DNA from: Vitrella brassicaformis
Taxonomy: Eukaryota; Sar; Vitrellaceae
Direction of reading: 5' to 3'
Length of the DNA stretch: 64,000 nucleotides
Assembly (NCBI GenBank): GCA_001179505.1
Contig: CDMY01000887.1
Coordinates: 163,658-227,657 of the forward strand
Below the pieces are notes generated by a model, which saw only the letters and a list, made by a program, of their open reading frames with translations, was not told the origin of the DNA and made no database searches. The position numbers and the translations under genes are program-made. Positions 23,601-37,518 of this stretch are shown one piece after another; positions within the stretch are counted from its first letter, which is position 1, and each line of letters begins with the position of its first letter.

Positions 23601-26600
23601 TTGACACCGACGTCTTCTTCGCCGGAAGTGTGAATGAGGGCAGAATCAAGGCCAAAAGCTACGGGGCAGACGGCCTTACGGATGAGTCTCCCAGTTCCGC
23701 TTTCTGTGAGACTCATCCACAAACACGCCCACGGAGAGGCACAAAGTTCTGTGTGTGTATGTGTGCATCAGCGGGGACTTTGCGGCTGCATGTGACTGGA
23801 GGGGCGAGCTTCAGTGAAAGTGACGAAGCTCTCAATTGGATGGACATCTCGTTGGAGAGCGCCGTGGGGAGCTTCATCATTCACGCCCACCGACCCGGTG
23901 TGTGCCAGCTGACGATCGAGGACATCGGCTTATCCAATTACTACATGATTCCGAAAGCCTTCCAAGTCATCCCCGGTTCTCCGATCCGGTTAAAAGTAAA
24001 CGCGCCATCTAGTGCTGCAGTCGGAGAGGTGGTCAACATAGCGCTCTGTCTTCGCGATTCGAAGAACAACGATTATCACGGTGCGACGGGCAAGGTCATC
24101 ATGAATCTCAAGTATGCAAGCGGCGCCCGATTTGTGGGAGGCGTGGACGCATCAAACTCGACAACGCTTTCCTTGGGTTGCGGCTCGTTCTCGATTCAAG
24201 GCGATGTCGACGGACAGAGAGTCACTGTGGAGCCTAAGTTTGGCTTGACAAACCTGGCCAGCACGGGCTACAATCTCGATGATATCACGATCGACACCGC
24301 AGACATATGGATCGGCACGCCGCCTTTGTATACGCAGGCCGCCTTGGTCGTATCGCCCGCTTCGATCACTGTTGGATCCAGTGCTGTGATCGGGGTCGAG
24401 CTGAGGGACGGCTCGGACACGCTGGTGACAACGCATACTCCCGCCACCATCCAAGTGACCACTCATACAGCGCTGCCGAGCCTGTCGTTTGAGGTGGATG
24501 TAACGAATGGGGTAGGGAGTTTTTCGTTCATCTCGTTCCATGCCGGAAGCTGCAATGTGTCTCTCGAGGACAGCCATCACATATACGTGCCCCCCACATC
24601 ACTCGTTCTGGAGTGGCTGCCAGGTAAGACTACTCATACGAAGAGAAAGTACGAAAATGTGACTGTTGTCTTGACTTCCTCTGCAGACGTGGCCGCGCAG
24701 CTTATCTTTGAAATCGACGGGACATCGATTGATGCAGGAGAATCAGTGTCTGTCAATGTCTCAATGCTGGACACTCACGGCAACCCAACTACCTTCTCGG
24801 GGGACGTGAGTATTACCTTCACACAGCCCGGCGAGCCGACAGATCATGAAATCCTGACCTTCGCCAGCGAGCACTCGAAGACATTCTCTCACGTGCTGAT
24901 GCATAAAGGAGTTGTGACTATTTCCCCTTCAAGCCCGGGTCTGTCCTGCAGTCCGCATTCTCTTGATGTCTCTGTCGTGTTCTACCCCGAACCACCTTTC
25001 GGTGTTGGAGGCTGCCGATGCGGCTCTTGTTCAAACAACCAGGGAGTATACAATTCGCAATACCTGGACAATGACCTTTCGGATATGGGGAGGAGGACAG
25101 AGTGCTCGGCCCTGTGTGACGCAGACGATCGATGCGTCGGCTTTGAGGTGGAGAAGCGCCCGCAAGACGCAAGATGCGAAGTTCATCGCGAACCACTGAC
25201 TCACATTTACCCAGGTTATACTAGTCTTGAATGCTTCCCACGTCCAGGTAAGGGCTGTCAAACAGTAAGCTCCGAGCTACTCATTCATCTTAACTTTGAC
25301 GTTTCCGAGTAGGGATTCCGACGTGGATTCATCTATCTGCCAATTCGACGTCGATGCTTGTCGGTGAAAGCCTGGCAGTCAATGCATCGATCACAGACAT
25401 CTACAACAGCTCGACGGGCTTCAGCGGGCAGCTCAGTGTGACACTGACTGTTGACGGGCAGGTCGTTGACTCGGCTGACATTGTCTTTGACAATCAAAGC
25501 CATGCTCTGAGCACTCACACAGTCACAACACCTGGTGCGGTGAGCATCAGTGCGACCGGGCCATCCCTTGCTTCGCACGACATTCAAGTCGATTGCTTTC
25601 GAGGTACCTAGGAATTCCATGACCAACCTTTTACGTTCCTACTCTGTGTTAATGTGCAGAGACAAGGGTGCAGTTGCTGCTAAATGGGCCGTCTTTGACG
25701 AGGTAGGACTTACAAGCAGGCTCTGTCAAAGACGGCCCACAAGTTCCTTCGCTATGTCAGGGAACCGAACGCTACGGTAACTGCCTCGTTTTCGGTGGCT
25801 TTGACCGCCCCAATCGAGGCAAACGACATCGCGATCTCGCACGGGACTGTTATGCTGATAGAGGACCTCAGCAAAAACCTCACGATTTTCTCTATCCACA
25901 TCGTCCTGGACCCCAACACGGTGTGCGAGTTGTACCTTCCGGCCGGTGTTGCGAGTGGGTCCTTGTCTGGCAGACCCAACTTAGCTTCAAGCGTAGTCAA
26001 CATCACAAATGGTGAGCTGGAGACTTCAGCGGAGACACGCGTGCACCACCATGTCAATTTTGTCTCCTGTGTCAGACATGGTGCCGCCCACGCCTATCAT
26101 CTCGCTCGACACCACAAGCCCAACCATTCGGTCGACGGACCGGTCCTCGACCTCAGCCAATGTGACCTTTCTGCTATCATTCGACGAGTCGGTGGTTGTC
26201 GACTCAGCCATCTTGGCAACACAGCTGACCCTTCAAGGCTTCGTCGACCTATCTTTGGAGGAGGCCACACCCGGGCGAGAGTATCGCCTGGAGGTTCGGT
26301 TTGCCAGCTCGGGTAGCTTCAGCATCCAGATCCTGACCGAGGCGGCAATCGACCTGGCGGGAAACGAGAACTTGGCGTCGAACATGATCAACGTCACATA
26401 CCGTATCGAGCCTGCATGTCATGAAAACATGAGAAGACGGAATCATTTGTGTTGCTTCGTTCTTAGGTCCGGGGTGCTTTGAGGACTGCAGCCATGGCTA
26501 TGATTGTGTGCTGCTGCCTACAGAACCACCTACATACAACTGTGTCAGTGCTATGCACACAGCGGCGGAAAAGTGATGGCACTGCAGCTTGCCTTGTGCG

Positions 26601-29600
26601 TTTTGTCGACAGACTACTGTATGCGGCAACGGCATCAGGACCACAGAAGATGAGCAGTGTGACGACGGTGAGAGGAGAAAGAGCGTGTGTCATATTCAAG
26701 CAAGCAATTTGTCTGTGTGCAGGCAATGAGGAGACGGGGGATGGATGCGACGCCGAGTGTTTAGTAGAGGGTGGCTGGGTCTGCGAAGAAAACGATGAAG
26801 GGCGATCCATCTGCAAAGAGGGCTCGCTTTGTGACCTTCTGGCCTACCTCGAGGAGCACTTTACGTTGGACACTTGGCACCTCTGCAAGCAGGGTGTCCA
26901 TGTCCCGCCAAGCGAGCTGCTCGTCAAGTGCGATACCCCAGTGTCATGCGAAAGCGACACGGTCGAGCTTGCTGGCGAACCAGTCATCGGTTGTCAGCTT
27001 GGTACACACACCTCACATCAAATGGATCGGTTTCGGTTTCTCTGGTTCACGATGAGTATGTTTCCTTGCAGGGCTGCAGCCTTCTGTTTGCCGAGAGCTT
27101 GACCCACCCAAACTACTGTCGGCTGAGTATCAGGACGGCTTCTCATCCATCCTGGCAGTCTTCGCAGCAGATGTGGCTGTCTTTGACCAACAGGCAATGT
27201 CTCTCGCCGCCCTTGAAGAGACGACGCTGGACCTGTGCGACGTCTTCACACCAGAGAGTCGAATGCTGTTTGGCACCTCGCCAACTTGCACTGCCGACTC
27301 CGCGCGCGTCATCAGGATCTCCCTCGGCCACAACCCAAGTGCCGGCCTCGCAGACCCCATTGAGATCCGGAACAAGACGCTGTTCCGAGCTGAGGCCTTG
27401 CAGCTGTCTCCATCAACAATCCCGGATGGCTGGCTCCTGGCGGGTGCCAGCGAGCCGATCGGGGTCAGCAATGACATTGGAGAGATTCCCAGTCCGAGTG
27501 CCGTGGTGGTCCAGCAGCCTGTCCATTCCATCTGCCATCCTCTTGTGGTCAACGCGAATCTGGAGGGAGGCCTCGGAAGGCCTATTGAAGCGACGTGGAG
27601 CTGCATCAGTCCTGAGCAGGCATGCAACTATCTCAACCGGCACATCAATGGCACCACAGAAGGTCAGACTACTCACGAAAAGCCACGAGATCTTTTGCAT
27701 CTTCTGTATTGACTCTTTTATGTGACTGCCGACCAGGCCCCGTTAAAGGACCACTCAAGGTCACGTCCTCAACATTGACGCTCATCGTCGAGCCTGCGTA
27801 TATTTGGGAGGCCTTGGACACGGATCAGACCCATTCGAGTGACGTACAGGAAGCGACCTTTACATTCAAGCTAAGGCTTCGGAATTTCCTACTAAGCGAA
27901 GTTTCAAGGACAATCGAGAGCAGGCTTAATCTGGCAACAAACATCTCTTTCCCAGTTGTGTCCCCTGCACCCGAAACGCCAGCTGTCATGACTCAGAGGG
28001 TATCTCGGAAAGACACAGCATGACTCCTGCGTGCGGAGAATGCTGGAGTTCTTTTCTTTATGCAGGTTGATGCTCCTCTCCGGCTGAGGATCGTTGTGCA
28101 AGAGGCAGAGGTGGATGCAAGGTGCAGGGAGGCCCGCGGGGCTACGTCTACGGATGCGGCACAAAACATTGTGGTCGAGTGGTCCTCTGAAGAGTTTATC
28201 GTTAGTCCATCAAGCTCCCAGTCGAGCAGCGATTCGAGTGGCTCTCAACTAATGCTATATCGCCCACCAAACTCCTTCCCGCCGCTGTCATCTTACGCGT
28301 TCATCGCTCGCGTCTCATACAGCAACCAGCCAGACTATGCGGTGCAGATGCGCTTCGACGTCCAGATCGACAAATACCGAGCCCCGGGGCTGACCATTTC
28401 TGTGCCGCCGATAAGCTCAAGCGCGTGCTCTTTCCAACTCAATGCTGTGGGGCTCGTCACCTGGCTCCCGACGTCGGCTGATGCGGTCATTGTCTTCGAC
28501 TGGAGCTGCTTCCGGCTGAAAGAAGGGACGAATGTGGACGAGGAGGGGCTCGCGTCTCTGCTTGTGAGCGATCCTGAAGAGGCCACAAGGGCCCTGGAAA
28601 GCTGTAGCGATGAGGTGATGGGTCAGTCCGCCAGCTCGATCGCCAACGAGAACATCGACGTGCGGACAATTGAGGGAGACACGCTGTCTCCGGGCGTTTA
28701 CTTTTTTCGCGTGACCGCCTCACTCGAGGATGGCTCGACAAAGATCTCTGAACAAGCTACGGCTGCTAAGAAGGTCGCAGTGCTTCCAGTCGATCAAGTG
28801 GAATATCCAGTTTTCAGTTTCTCTCACATACCGGCCAGGCAAGTGTGATTATCGAGATCATCTTCGACTTGAGCAAAACCTTGAGCAATTCCTTGTCCTT
28901 GTGTGCTATCAATGTAGGATTTCTCTCACGAGGACCGTCGAGGCCGCGATTTTCGACTCGGCTGCATTCTCGGAACAGCACGCGCAGAGCGAGCCCTCAG
29001 CGTGTTCAGAGAGCTTCGCTGGCACACTGACAGTCGAATGGTCAATCGTTTCGGCCGACTCGCACGATCAGAGCGCCCCGGGGGGAGACATTAAGAACCT
29101 GACAGCCTTTGAGGTTCAGAGGATTATGAGACATCAACGAACTCGGGGTGCCGCAGGCAACAAGGCCTTCGCTGGCTTCTCTGTGAGCCCAGTAGATCTC
29201 GAGGTGGGGCACCTTTACCAAGTCAAGGGCGTTGTGACGATTGATCGTGACAATGGCACGTCGACCCGCAGTATCTACTCGGATGGCTTCATCATTGACC
29301 GGCCGCCTTTTGGTGGCGAAGTGACGGCGTCGTCTGCCAAGGTTCTGTCCTCGGAAAGCATCGTCTTCGAGCAAGATGGATGGATGGACGACAGCGACAC
29401 GAAGGCACTGGTAAGTGAGACAAGGATGGCATGGCTCCCAATTTGTCCGTCTCGGTCTTACGTTTCTGACACAGCGCTTCGCCTTCTATCGGTCGTCTCA
29501 CAGCGGCGCGGCAGTCGCTAGACCGCTTTGCCCATTCAGGACTTCTCTCGAAGGCGGGCTCAGGTGTGAGGTTGTGCTGCCCGTGGGAGATTGGCGAGTG

Positions 29601-32600
29601 TATGGTGTTGTGCGAGACACCTACGGCTTCCAGTGCCTCACGCATGAGCCGGATGTAGGCACCGCTACGAGCGGACTCGTCTGCCCTTCAGTGACCGTTG
29701 GAGTGACCCCCACAGGGTCGGCAGTCAGTGACGGTCTACAAGCCATCGCACAGGTGACAATACAGTGCACATGCATACCATTCAGGCAACTGTCGTCTCT
29801 TCGTGGTGCTATTCGCTGTCCAGATTGCTTCGCGAAGCGCGGACGTGACTCAAATAATGGGTACAGCGACTGTCGCCGCATATTCCGTCGCCCACACGGC
29901 CTACGGAACAAGCCAGGACGAGGTCACCAGCGCCTTGGATGCCATCGTGAACATATTTGTACGCGACTTAAGGCCAAGACTTGTCTTCCGCAAATGAGAT
30001 GCTTCCTGTGTTTCTCAGAGCTTGCCAGTACTCACAAACACACAGTCTGCCGAGGATCTGAATGCCATCGCGCTGAGTATGCGAGAGCTGTTTGCAGACC
30101 TTCCCCTAGCACATACTCTTTCCTCAGACCAAATGAATAGTGCGTAAGTGTGGAACAACACAACAACGACCGATTGTCCGGCAATCGGGTTGACATCCTT
30201 CAGGGCACAAGCCTTGTTGAGTCAGGCGCAGGCGCACGTGAAGAGCCTGGTCGACAGCGAGACGGACGGAGACCTCATGCAAAATGCGAGGCGCGACATG
30301 TTCGAGACAATGTCATCCCTCCTCAGGACGGACCAAGCAGCGAGTGAAAATGTCTCTGGCGCGATGCAGGGAGCTGTCAGGAACGTGGCCAATAGCATCA
30401 TCAAGAGGGCCCTGGAGGAGGATGAAGATGTCGTCAGCACCAGCAATCTGACCCTGAAAGTTAAGAAGGTGGCCGGCTTTCAGGGACGCGGCATTCACTT
30501 TGCAGACGTAAGTGACACAGACGGACAGCAAAATATAGGTGACCTTAAATTGTCTTTTTCACTCGTCCGTCTTGCAGGGGAACCTTAACACCTCTCTTGG
30601 AACGGCTATGTCGATTAACGGCAGTCGGGTCCGTCGACTGCAATCGGGCTCCGCGCTGTGTGAGTGTCCCGTATCTATCTACTCCCTCACCTGGCCTGTC
30701 AACCCCTTCCTGTACGCCACTGCTGGCGAGGGTAACAGCAGCTTCGATGACGAATCTCTGCATGTTACAACAATCGAGCTCATCTGCTGCGACGAGGCTC
30801 TGGAGGTGACCAAGACTGGCGACAGCGACGAACCTCTCATTCAGTTCTTCGTGAGGGTGCCACCACTTCTCGTCAGTGAGACTGACCAGCGAGAGTTGAC
30901 CCCAGTGCAGGCCGAGGAGTCAACACATGATTCAGTGATGTCAGGCCCCGACTCGAAATGGCAGCTCCGCCAGCTTACAATCGTCGAGAATCTTGGTTTT
31001 GCCGACTCGAAGAAAGTCTTCAAGGTGCACGCGGCGGTCGGGGTGTCGGGATGCACACGTGACGGTATTACTCCCTCTATCCCTTTCTGTTTCGAATTCA
31101 GCTTCACCTGCCCGGCGCCCCTGACCTGAACCTTGATGTGCAGGAGCCCGTCTCGTCTTTTGCTGCCCCAGTGCCGGAGGGCTCCGTGCCGTGTGTGGAT
31201 GACCCGACGAAGCTGTGCTTCAACATCACAGAATCTTATATCGCACTGGTGCATGAGTGGCTGTGCGAGTACTTTGACACACGCAACAGAAAGTGGTCAC
31301 CTGAGGGATGCAGAAAACTCGACAGTGAGGGGACACAAAAGGGCAACATCGGCTCTCTCTTGTCTTGACCCCTCATCTGCAATGGTCGCTTGCTTTGCAG
31401 GCAACGAGACACATGTTCTATGCGGGTGCGATCACCTATCTTCGTTCACGGCGGCGGCCACAACAGCAAGCAAGCGATTCGACGACACCAACATCTACAC
31501 CGTGCGTCAAACCGTGAGCTTGCTGCAAGACGTCGTCGACAAGCCGGTGAGGGTGGTCGAGTACTTCATCTTCTTCTTGGTCCTCCTCCTCCCCTTCTTG
31601 CACTTCGCTAACAGAGACAGGTAGGCCGTGATGCTGGTTAGGGAGGCAGACAGGACTAGTTTTCGCGTTTCAGGACCGATTGGCGGCCTCCGCACAAGCG
31701 CCGAAGACTCTTCTTCCAGGACAGATGTACACCAGCATCCACCACAATGCACGCTGCATCCGCCTGGCCTCTTCACTCCGGATGCTTTCGTCTGTCTATA
31801 TCTGGCAGATCCGAGAAAGGACATGGGCTTCATGTGTATGGTGTGTCCACCCTTCCGGCTGTAAGGACGAAGAGAGAAGGACGGACGCTGCTATCATCGT
31901 GTGATGGTCCGTTTGCTCTGTCAGGTTCGGTGGTCTTGTCCTCGTCGCGCCTCTAATTATCAATGTCTCGGGGATTCTGAGGAGAGTACGTTTCTTCTGC
32001 TGCTTCGGTTGGCTGGTCTTCCTCGTCAAACGCTCCAAGAGGAAACGAGACCGGTATAAGGTGCGTGAAGCTGAAACTGAGGGCGAGGAGAAGGACAAAG
32101 ACGTAAGATACACGACTTACTCATCGAACAAGCGCAGCCCACGATGGCTGTGCTTCGTCAGGAGGGCGCAGGGACGGAATTGCGGAGCACGATCACGTCC
32201 CGGCGGATCTCCGGCAAAAAGGGCTTTTCTGCCGTGCTGCAGCAACGTGACGCCGCTGATGACAACGGAGACTTTGTCCCATTCTATCGTCAGATGCGAA
32301 AACGTGAATGTCTTAGAAGTGAGCAATTTCGTCTGCTGTCTTTTCAGGGCTTCAGCAGAAAGAATATCGAGATGTACAGGCGAGGCTTGGAGCGTCCTTG
32401 CTCACCTTGCGGCACGTACGTAGTACCTCTGATCCGGAAAATGAGGCGGACACACAAGTGCTTACCGTTGTTATCCCTGTCCTGCAGGTGGCCCGAAGTG
32501 GCGGCAGGGAGACTCGGAAGATTCAGCAGGAGGCACAGCATGGAGCTGCGATGGCACACGACATGAACATGTTGGACAGCATGAGCATCTCTGGGCAAGC

Positions 32601-35600
32601 AGCAGGTGATTACTCATGACTGCCGCAAGCAGAGACAAGCACGCTGTTGACCTGCATATTGTATGTATGTGTCGCAGAGGGGCGTCGTTCCTCGTGGGTG
32701 TCAAGCGTCTCCCGCCAGAGCCTGAAAAGCACCACCAGGGAGACCGAAGAAGTCTGGTCCATCCCCCTTGTCGCGCGGCCATTCTTTCACCTGTTCGGGT
32801 TATCGGTTGACAAAGAGGTAAAGCTTCGGCCGCAGGCCATGCAGGTCGCACATGCGGTGCAGGCGTTTGAGCAGCAAAAGAACGAAAACATCGCCTCGAC
32901 TTTGTTGGAGACAGACGGTCAGGGACACGAAGCGGGCATCATATCGACTTGTCGACTGTTCTTGCTTTTCAGTTCACCGCAGCCGGACACGAAAGCTGAA
33001 GCGGATCTATAAGAGACAGCAGAAGTATATGATGCAGCGCAAGTATATGGTATATACAGAAGAAGCAAGAGGAGAAAGAAGCTTTGGATCTTCTGTAAAT
33101 TCTTCCCCTCTCTTGCAGTTCGTCGCACTTCTCGACGCGCAGGAAAAGAACCAGGCCTTCAAGAAAATGAGGTGGGTGCCAATTCAGAAGAAGCCCCGAA
33201 TTCCGATAGTCATCTCCTCTTGTGGATCGACTGGATCGACTTGTGACAGGGCGGCCCAAGTTGCGCTGGCTGCGCGCTACATTGAGCTGCGTGGTGCTGT
33301 GCCATCGCCCAACCAGCCCGCGAACTATTCGCCTCCACTTGGCTCCATGCCCGTGTACCTCAAGAGGGTCAAGCGAGAGGCCCTGTTTCTACCGCGGTAG
33401 GTCTCTGATTGAAGTAAGGACATGGTCACCATCTATATCATAGCGTTGAACTGTCGGTGACGCAGATATGATTTGCAATTTGAGGCCACCATCCAGACCG
33501 GCACCATCTCAGCCGACTCAAGCAATTTGTTCGAAGATACGAGACATGTTTTCTGGTTGACGGACAAGGGCCGCGCGCTCTGCATTCATCCCCAGAGTCA
33601 ATTGTGAGTGACGGCGATGACTTACATTGAGCTGCACCTGTATGTGTGTGCTTCAGTGCGGAAAGCCTGCTGCTCCCACTTATCGAATACGAAGGACCGA
33701 GGTACATGCTGCCACTGGAGAGCGTCAGAGTGCGACCCGTTGACGAGGCCACCAACCAGAAGCTGGTGCAGCTATTGATTGGCCTGAGTGACAATCGCAC
33801 AAAGGAACCAAGAAGACTGGACAGGGCGCAAAGCATATTGTACCGCAGCAGGTCGACGTTCGTTGCCGAGCTGGGCGAGTAAGATGAGCAGCTGAGGGAA
33901 AGTGCAATTGGCAGCAGTGTTCTTTTCCCCTCTCTAGGTACTGGGATCCGAGCGACCCCATGCAAGGAGTGGACGATGCTCCTTCGCCCTTGAACCGAGA
34001 CGACAGCATTCACCGGGACAATAGAGGGGCAATGGTTGTCGTCGAGATTGAGCTGGCCGAACTCATGGACGCCAAGACCGTCAAGTCTCTGCTTGCCAGT
34101 ACACCGACCTGGGCGCGGCGTGACATTCAGTGGAGCACTAGTGGGGATGAGAAAAGTGACGCTGCGGCTGCAAGGCGTGCTGCACTGGGGAAGTGGGCTT
34201 CGGCGACATACGACCTGCGCCATCAAGCTGAGACGAGCCCACTGTCGATCCCATCCACAGCCCTGGACGCTTACATGCCACACCTGGGCATGTGCTCATT
34301 GTGGATGAGCCATCAGGGTCTCGCCCTAAATATCCTACCCCGAGAGGTTTCCAGCTTCAGGTCGATTGAGACCAAAATGCTGCCATCATCGGACAGTATC
34401 GTCTCCAAGCAACTGCGGCCCATCCAGAACCTGTTCGGCCGGCTCAAGCTTGGCAGCGAGCAGACCAGAAATGAGCAGGAGGCCGTCTACAAGGTGTACG
34501 TGGTCTTCCTCTCGGATATCACTGAGATCAGGACCGTCGATGGCACTGAACCAGACGGCGACGAGGATGGCGGCCTGGACGTGTCGAACCTGCCATCAGT
34601 CAAGCTCGTGCTTTCAAATGGATCTTACGTACGCTTCCACTTCGCCCATGACATGATCGGCAAAGCCTTCAGCAACAACATCCAGGCGGTCTCGCGCGCG
34701 TCTCTGTCCGTGAAGCGGCGCAAAAAGAGGAGAGCATTGCTGGGCGAAGGCGGTGCCCTCGACAAAAAGGTCAACGTCAACGTGGAGGCGCTTTTCACAG
34801 ACGACATTCCCGATCGGCATGCGGCGCCGCTGAAACGTTCTTCGTCCTTCTCAGGACGACGCGCCGATGAGACATCGCCGGTCATCATGATAGACGTCTT
34901 CGACGACAACCAACCCAAACATCGGATCGCGCTGCGACCGTCTACGTGCTTCTCTGACAGCCTCGCAAGCAGACAGCCAGAAGTTGCAAATGAAGAGGAA
35001 GATGCGGCTGCAGGAGGCCTGGGAGTAGCGGGCTTCGATGACTTTTTCAGTGCCGACAAGACCCCAGCACCGAGACGGGCTGGCAGCGCCAACGCGACTG
35101 AGTCCCTTGCTGTGTCATCCCCCTCGAGCCCGCTCCGGAGGCGCAAGGACGGCTCGTCATTCGACAGATCGGCTGGCGAGCACCACGACTCTGCTATTGC
35201 GACATCCTTCCAGACAGCCCAGCAAGCGATCCAGGTCGCTGAGCACGAGGCGCTGCAGCACCAGAGCACTCTGGAGAACATTGCTGAGGCGGAGACACAG
35301 TTCGAAGAGGCCCCCGTGTCCATTCTATGTGACGACGTCTTCCATGAGTCGACATTGTCGGCCGTCGTGGCGGACATTCCTGAAGAGGTCCGGGAGAAAG
35401 TCGACACGAAGGAGCCAGAGAAGCCCTCTTCGCGCGGGTGCTGTGCTAAGCTGCAAGATGGGCTGATGCGGTTTGAGGATTACCAGAATCAGACGATCGT
35501 CTACACATGGGAGGCCACCAACCTCCGCGCACTCGTCAGCAAACAGAACAAGCGCACTCAGGTATGCAGCTCTGCATCTGAGCACGACCCCTCTCGATCC

Positions 35601-37177
35601 TCGGTGTTTGTCGACACAATCACAGAATTTGGTACTCGCGAAGAGGCTGCAGTATCACGAGTGGCCCAGCAGTCGCCTTATATGGACGGTCGCCATCAGG
35701 GAGCATCCATGTAAGCACAAGGCGGATTACACGATGCACAACATTTTCATTCCGCTTGGCTCTACAATCGTGTAATCCAAAATTGAGCAGTTCCAAAAGT
35801 ATTCCCATACAATCCATTGATCTCGAGGTCAGCTATGGGCTGTGAGTGGCTCGTGTCACGCTTTTCCTGTGCGCTGCAGGTGCCAGCGATACCTGATCGA
35901 GTTCAGCTCGATTGTTACCGAACTCTTCTTCACTTCGCTCTTCTTCAACGCAGAGTGCGTATCGAGGCCTTCACGTGAGCTATTGAGCACTCACAGAGAA
36001 CATTCATTTAATATGCGTCCATTGCTGACGTGTCTCGATCAGCTGAGGTGTGTTTCCCCTTGATCAATCCCTTCGTGCCGTCGTGGCACGTGCTCTTCAG
36101 CTCGTTGTGGGGCGTCGTGCTGGCCGTACCTATCCCCCTCTTCCTAAGGGTAGACTCGAGCACTACACAGATGTGTGGCAGATTGCGCCTTCTCTCCGTG
36201 TATGAAATTATCAGTTTTGTTTCGCCAAGAGGATTGTCGAGGAGCTGTCGACGCCAGCAGAGAAGACCTTCATTGTAAATACCAACACGGACACAGCTGC
36301 AACACACCTGATTGTCTCATGTCTCGCCTGTTCACCCCCCCTCTTTTTCTGAAGCTGCACTACTGGCGCATCAAGGACCTTCTGGGGTACACGGTCGTTT
36401 CCCTGTGGGATGCCTTCTGCATATACTTCATCCTGCTCTTCATACTGGTAGGGGCAATCTTGATTGATCGAGACAGGCTACCAACATGCGTCCTGTCCTT
36501 TTGTAGAAGTACGACGATACCCTGGTTTTCAAGTGGACCCAGACGGCGATTCTCGCTCTCTTCAACAGGTGAACCAGCCGAGTCGGTAGCCCATCTTTAC
36601 TCTTGAGCGTCATATCTGCGTGTGTCGTATTACTCCGGCAGGATAGTGACGGCTCCCACGGCGCGCACCCTGTGGGTGTCCGCAGTGCTTTTGATCAGCA
36701 AGAAAACCTGGATATGCGACTTCCTGCTCATGGCATGGCCGGCACTCATCGCCTTCACACACCCAGACATCACAAAACTCAAAAAACGAGCACCCGACAA
36801 CAAAACGGTAAGACAAGGAGAGGACATGCAGGGACACTCTTGCTGATAAGGACACTCTTGCACGTCTCATTCAGCAGGACATGGCTGAGAGCGAGGCGTG
36901 GCCATTGGAAGCGCACAAGGAGGAGCGGACTCGCCTGAGGCTCCCTGCCGCGGCCGGCGCAGCCGACCCATTTGTGAGTCGGGTTGTCCGCAGCAAGGAG
37001 GCCGGTGTGCCACACGATGAGGACAGCGAGCTGAGCGACGAGAGTCCCATGATCATACCAACAGTGGATAGGAACGCCAGTAGGACAATAGGAAAGCAGC
37101 AGAAGCCGTCGGCTAAGAAGGCCGTAGAGTATGATGAGTACTACATCAAGCAACGATCGGGCATGCCCTACTTCTGA
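17682..37177 (+). CDS. giant polycystin-1-like protein: PAN, trefoil, Ig-like, REJ, GPS, multi-TM
   Basis: ATG 17682 opens a signal peptide (MRLLVTALAVAFQFVILS). In order on the plus strand: apple/PAN-like Cys modules (18427-18630, 18684-18970), a trefoil-like CCWDASADDC module (20448-20581), an H-type-lectin-like block (21746-22136, GWHRVVFPKSF ... GYLAIEW), a run of Ig-like/invasin-like folds (23200-26430), a third PAN (25010-25250), a DDGN...GDGC Cys-rich repeat (26614-26820), an REJ-type region (27740-30520), a GPS-like motif (31252-31460, CGCDHLSSFT), TM1 (VVEYFIFFLVLLLPFLHF, 31546-31620), a long Ser-rich cytoplasmic loop (32050-35560), further TM helices (35880-36770) and an acidic tail ending TGA at 37175-37177. 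It is most like polycystin-1/REJ proteins, which sense ligand or force at cilia or cell surface. No PLAT domain was recognised after TM1. Roughly 50 exons, not all fixed. A split into two genes cannot be ruled out. Confidence 0.65.
31252..31620 (+). other. GPS-like autoproteolysis motif and TM1 of the polycystin-like protein
   Basis: Exons encode CEYFDTRNRKWSPEGC, then after an intron HVLCGCDHLSSFT, matching the C...W...GC...C.C.HL.SF pattern of GPS motifs. The hydrophobic helix at 31546-31620 follows within about 35 residues. In this family the GPS lies just outside the first TM and is the site of self-cleavage, with the cut before a Thr or Ser in HL-T/S. Here HLSSF retains Ser at that place. 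Cleavage itself is inference. Confidence 0.75.
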
Positions 37178-37518
37178 CCTAGCTAAGTGTATGTATGCTG
37201 CGGTATTCTGTGCTGCGCCATGCTGTTGTTATTGTGCCTATGGTATTTTGGTCTTTTGACTTTCTTGATGCCTTGCAAGAGAAGTATTAGGGTGCACTTT
37301 CTTGGTTTGTGTTAGCTCACTATTGGGACATTCACTCATAGGGAAACAGAGAGTTTCTGGCGCACAATGGGTGTAGTGCGTGTAAGCAAGGCGGGTAAGC
37401 AAGGCGTGCAAGCAAGGCGTGCAAGCAAGGCACACAGTGTTCTATTCTGTGCGCTGGAACGAATAGACGCTCTTACATGTATCCATCGAAAGATCAGCTC
37501 TGTTTCCATCGATATCCA
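37178..37518. other. convergent 3' spacer with short tandem repeat
   Basis: 341 bp between two converging gene ends (polycystin-like stop at 37177; GH81-B stop at 37519). It is AT-richer than its surroundings. Bases 37383-37430 carry four or five copies of a 10-13-bp GCAAGGCGGG/TGCAAGCAAGG unit. No gene is supported. Confidence 0.6.
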
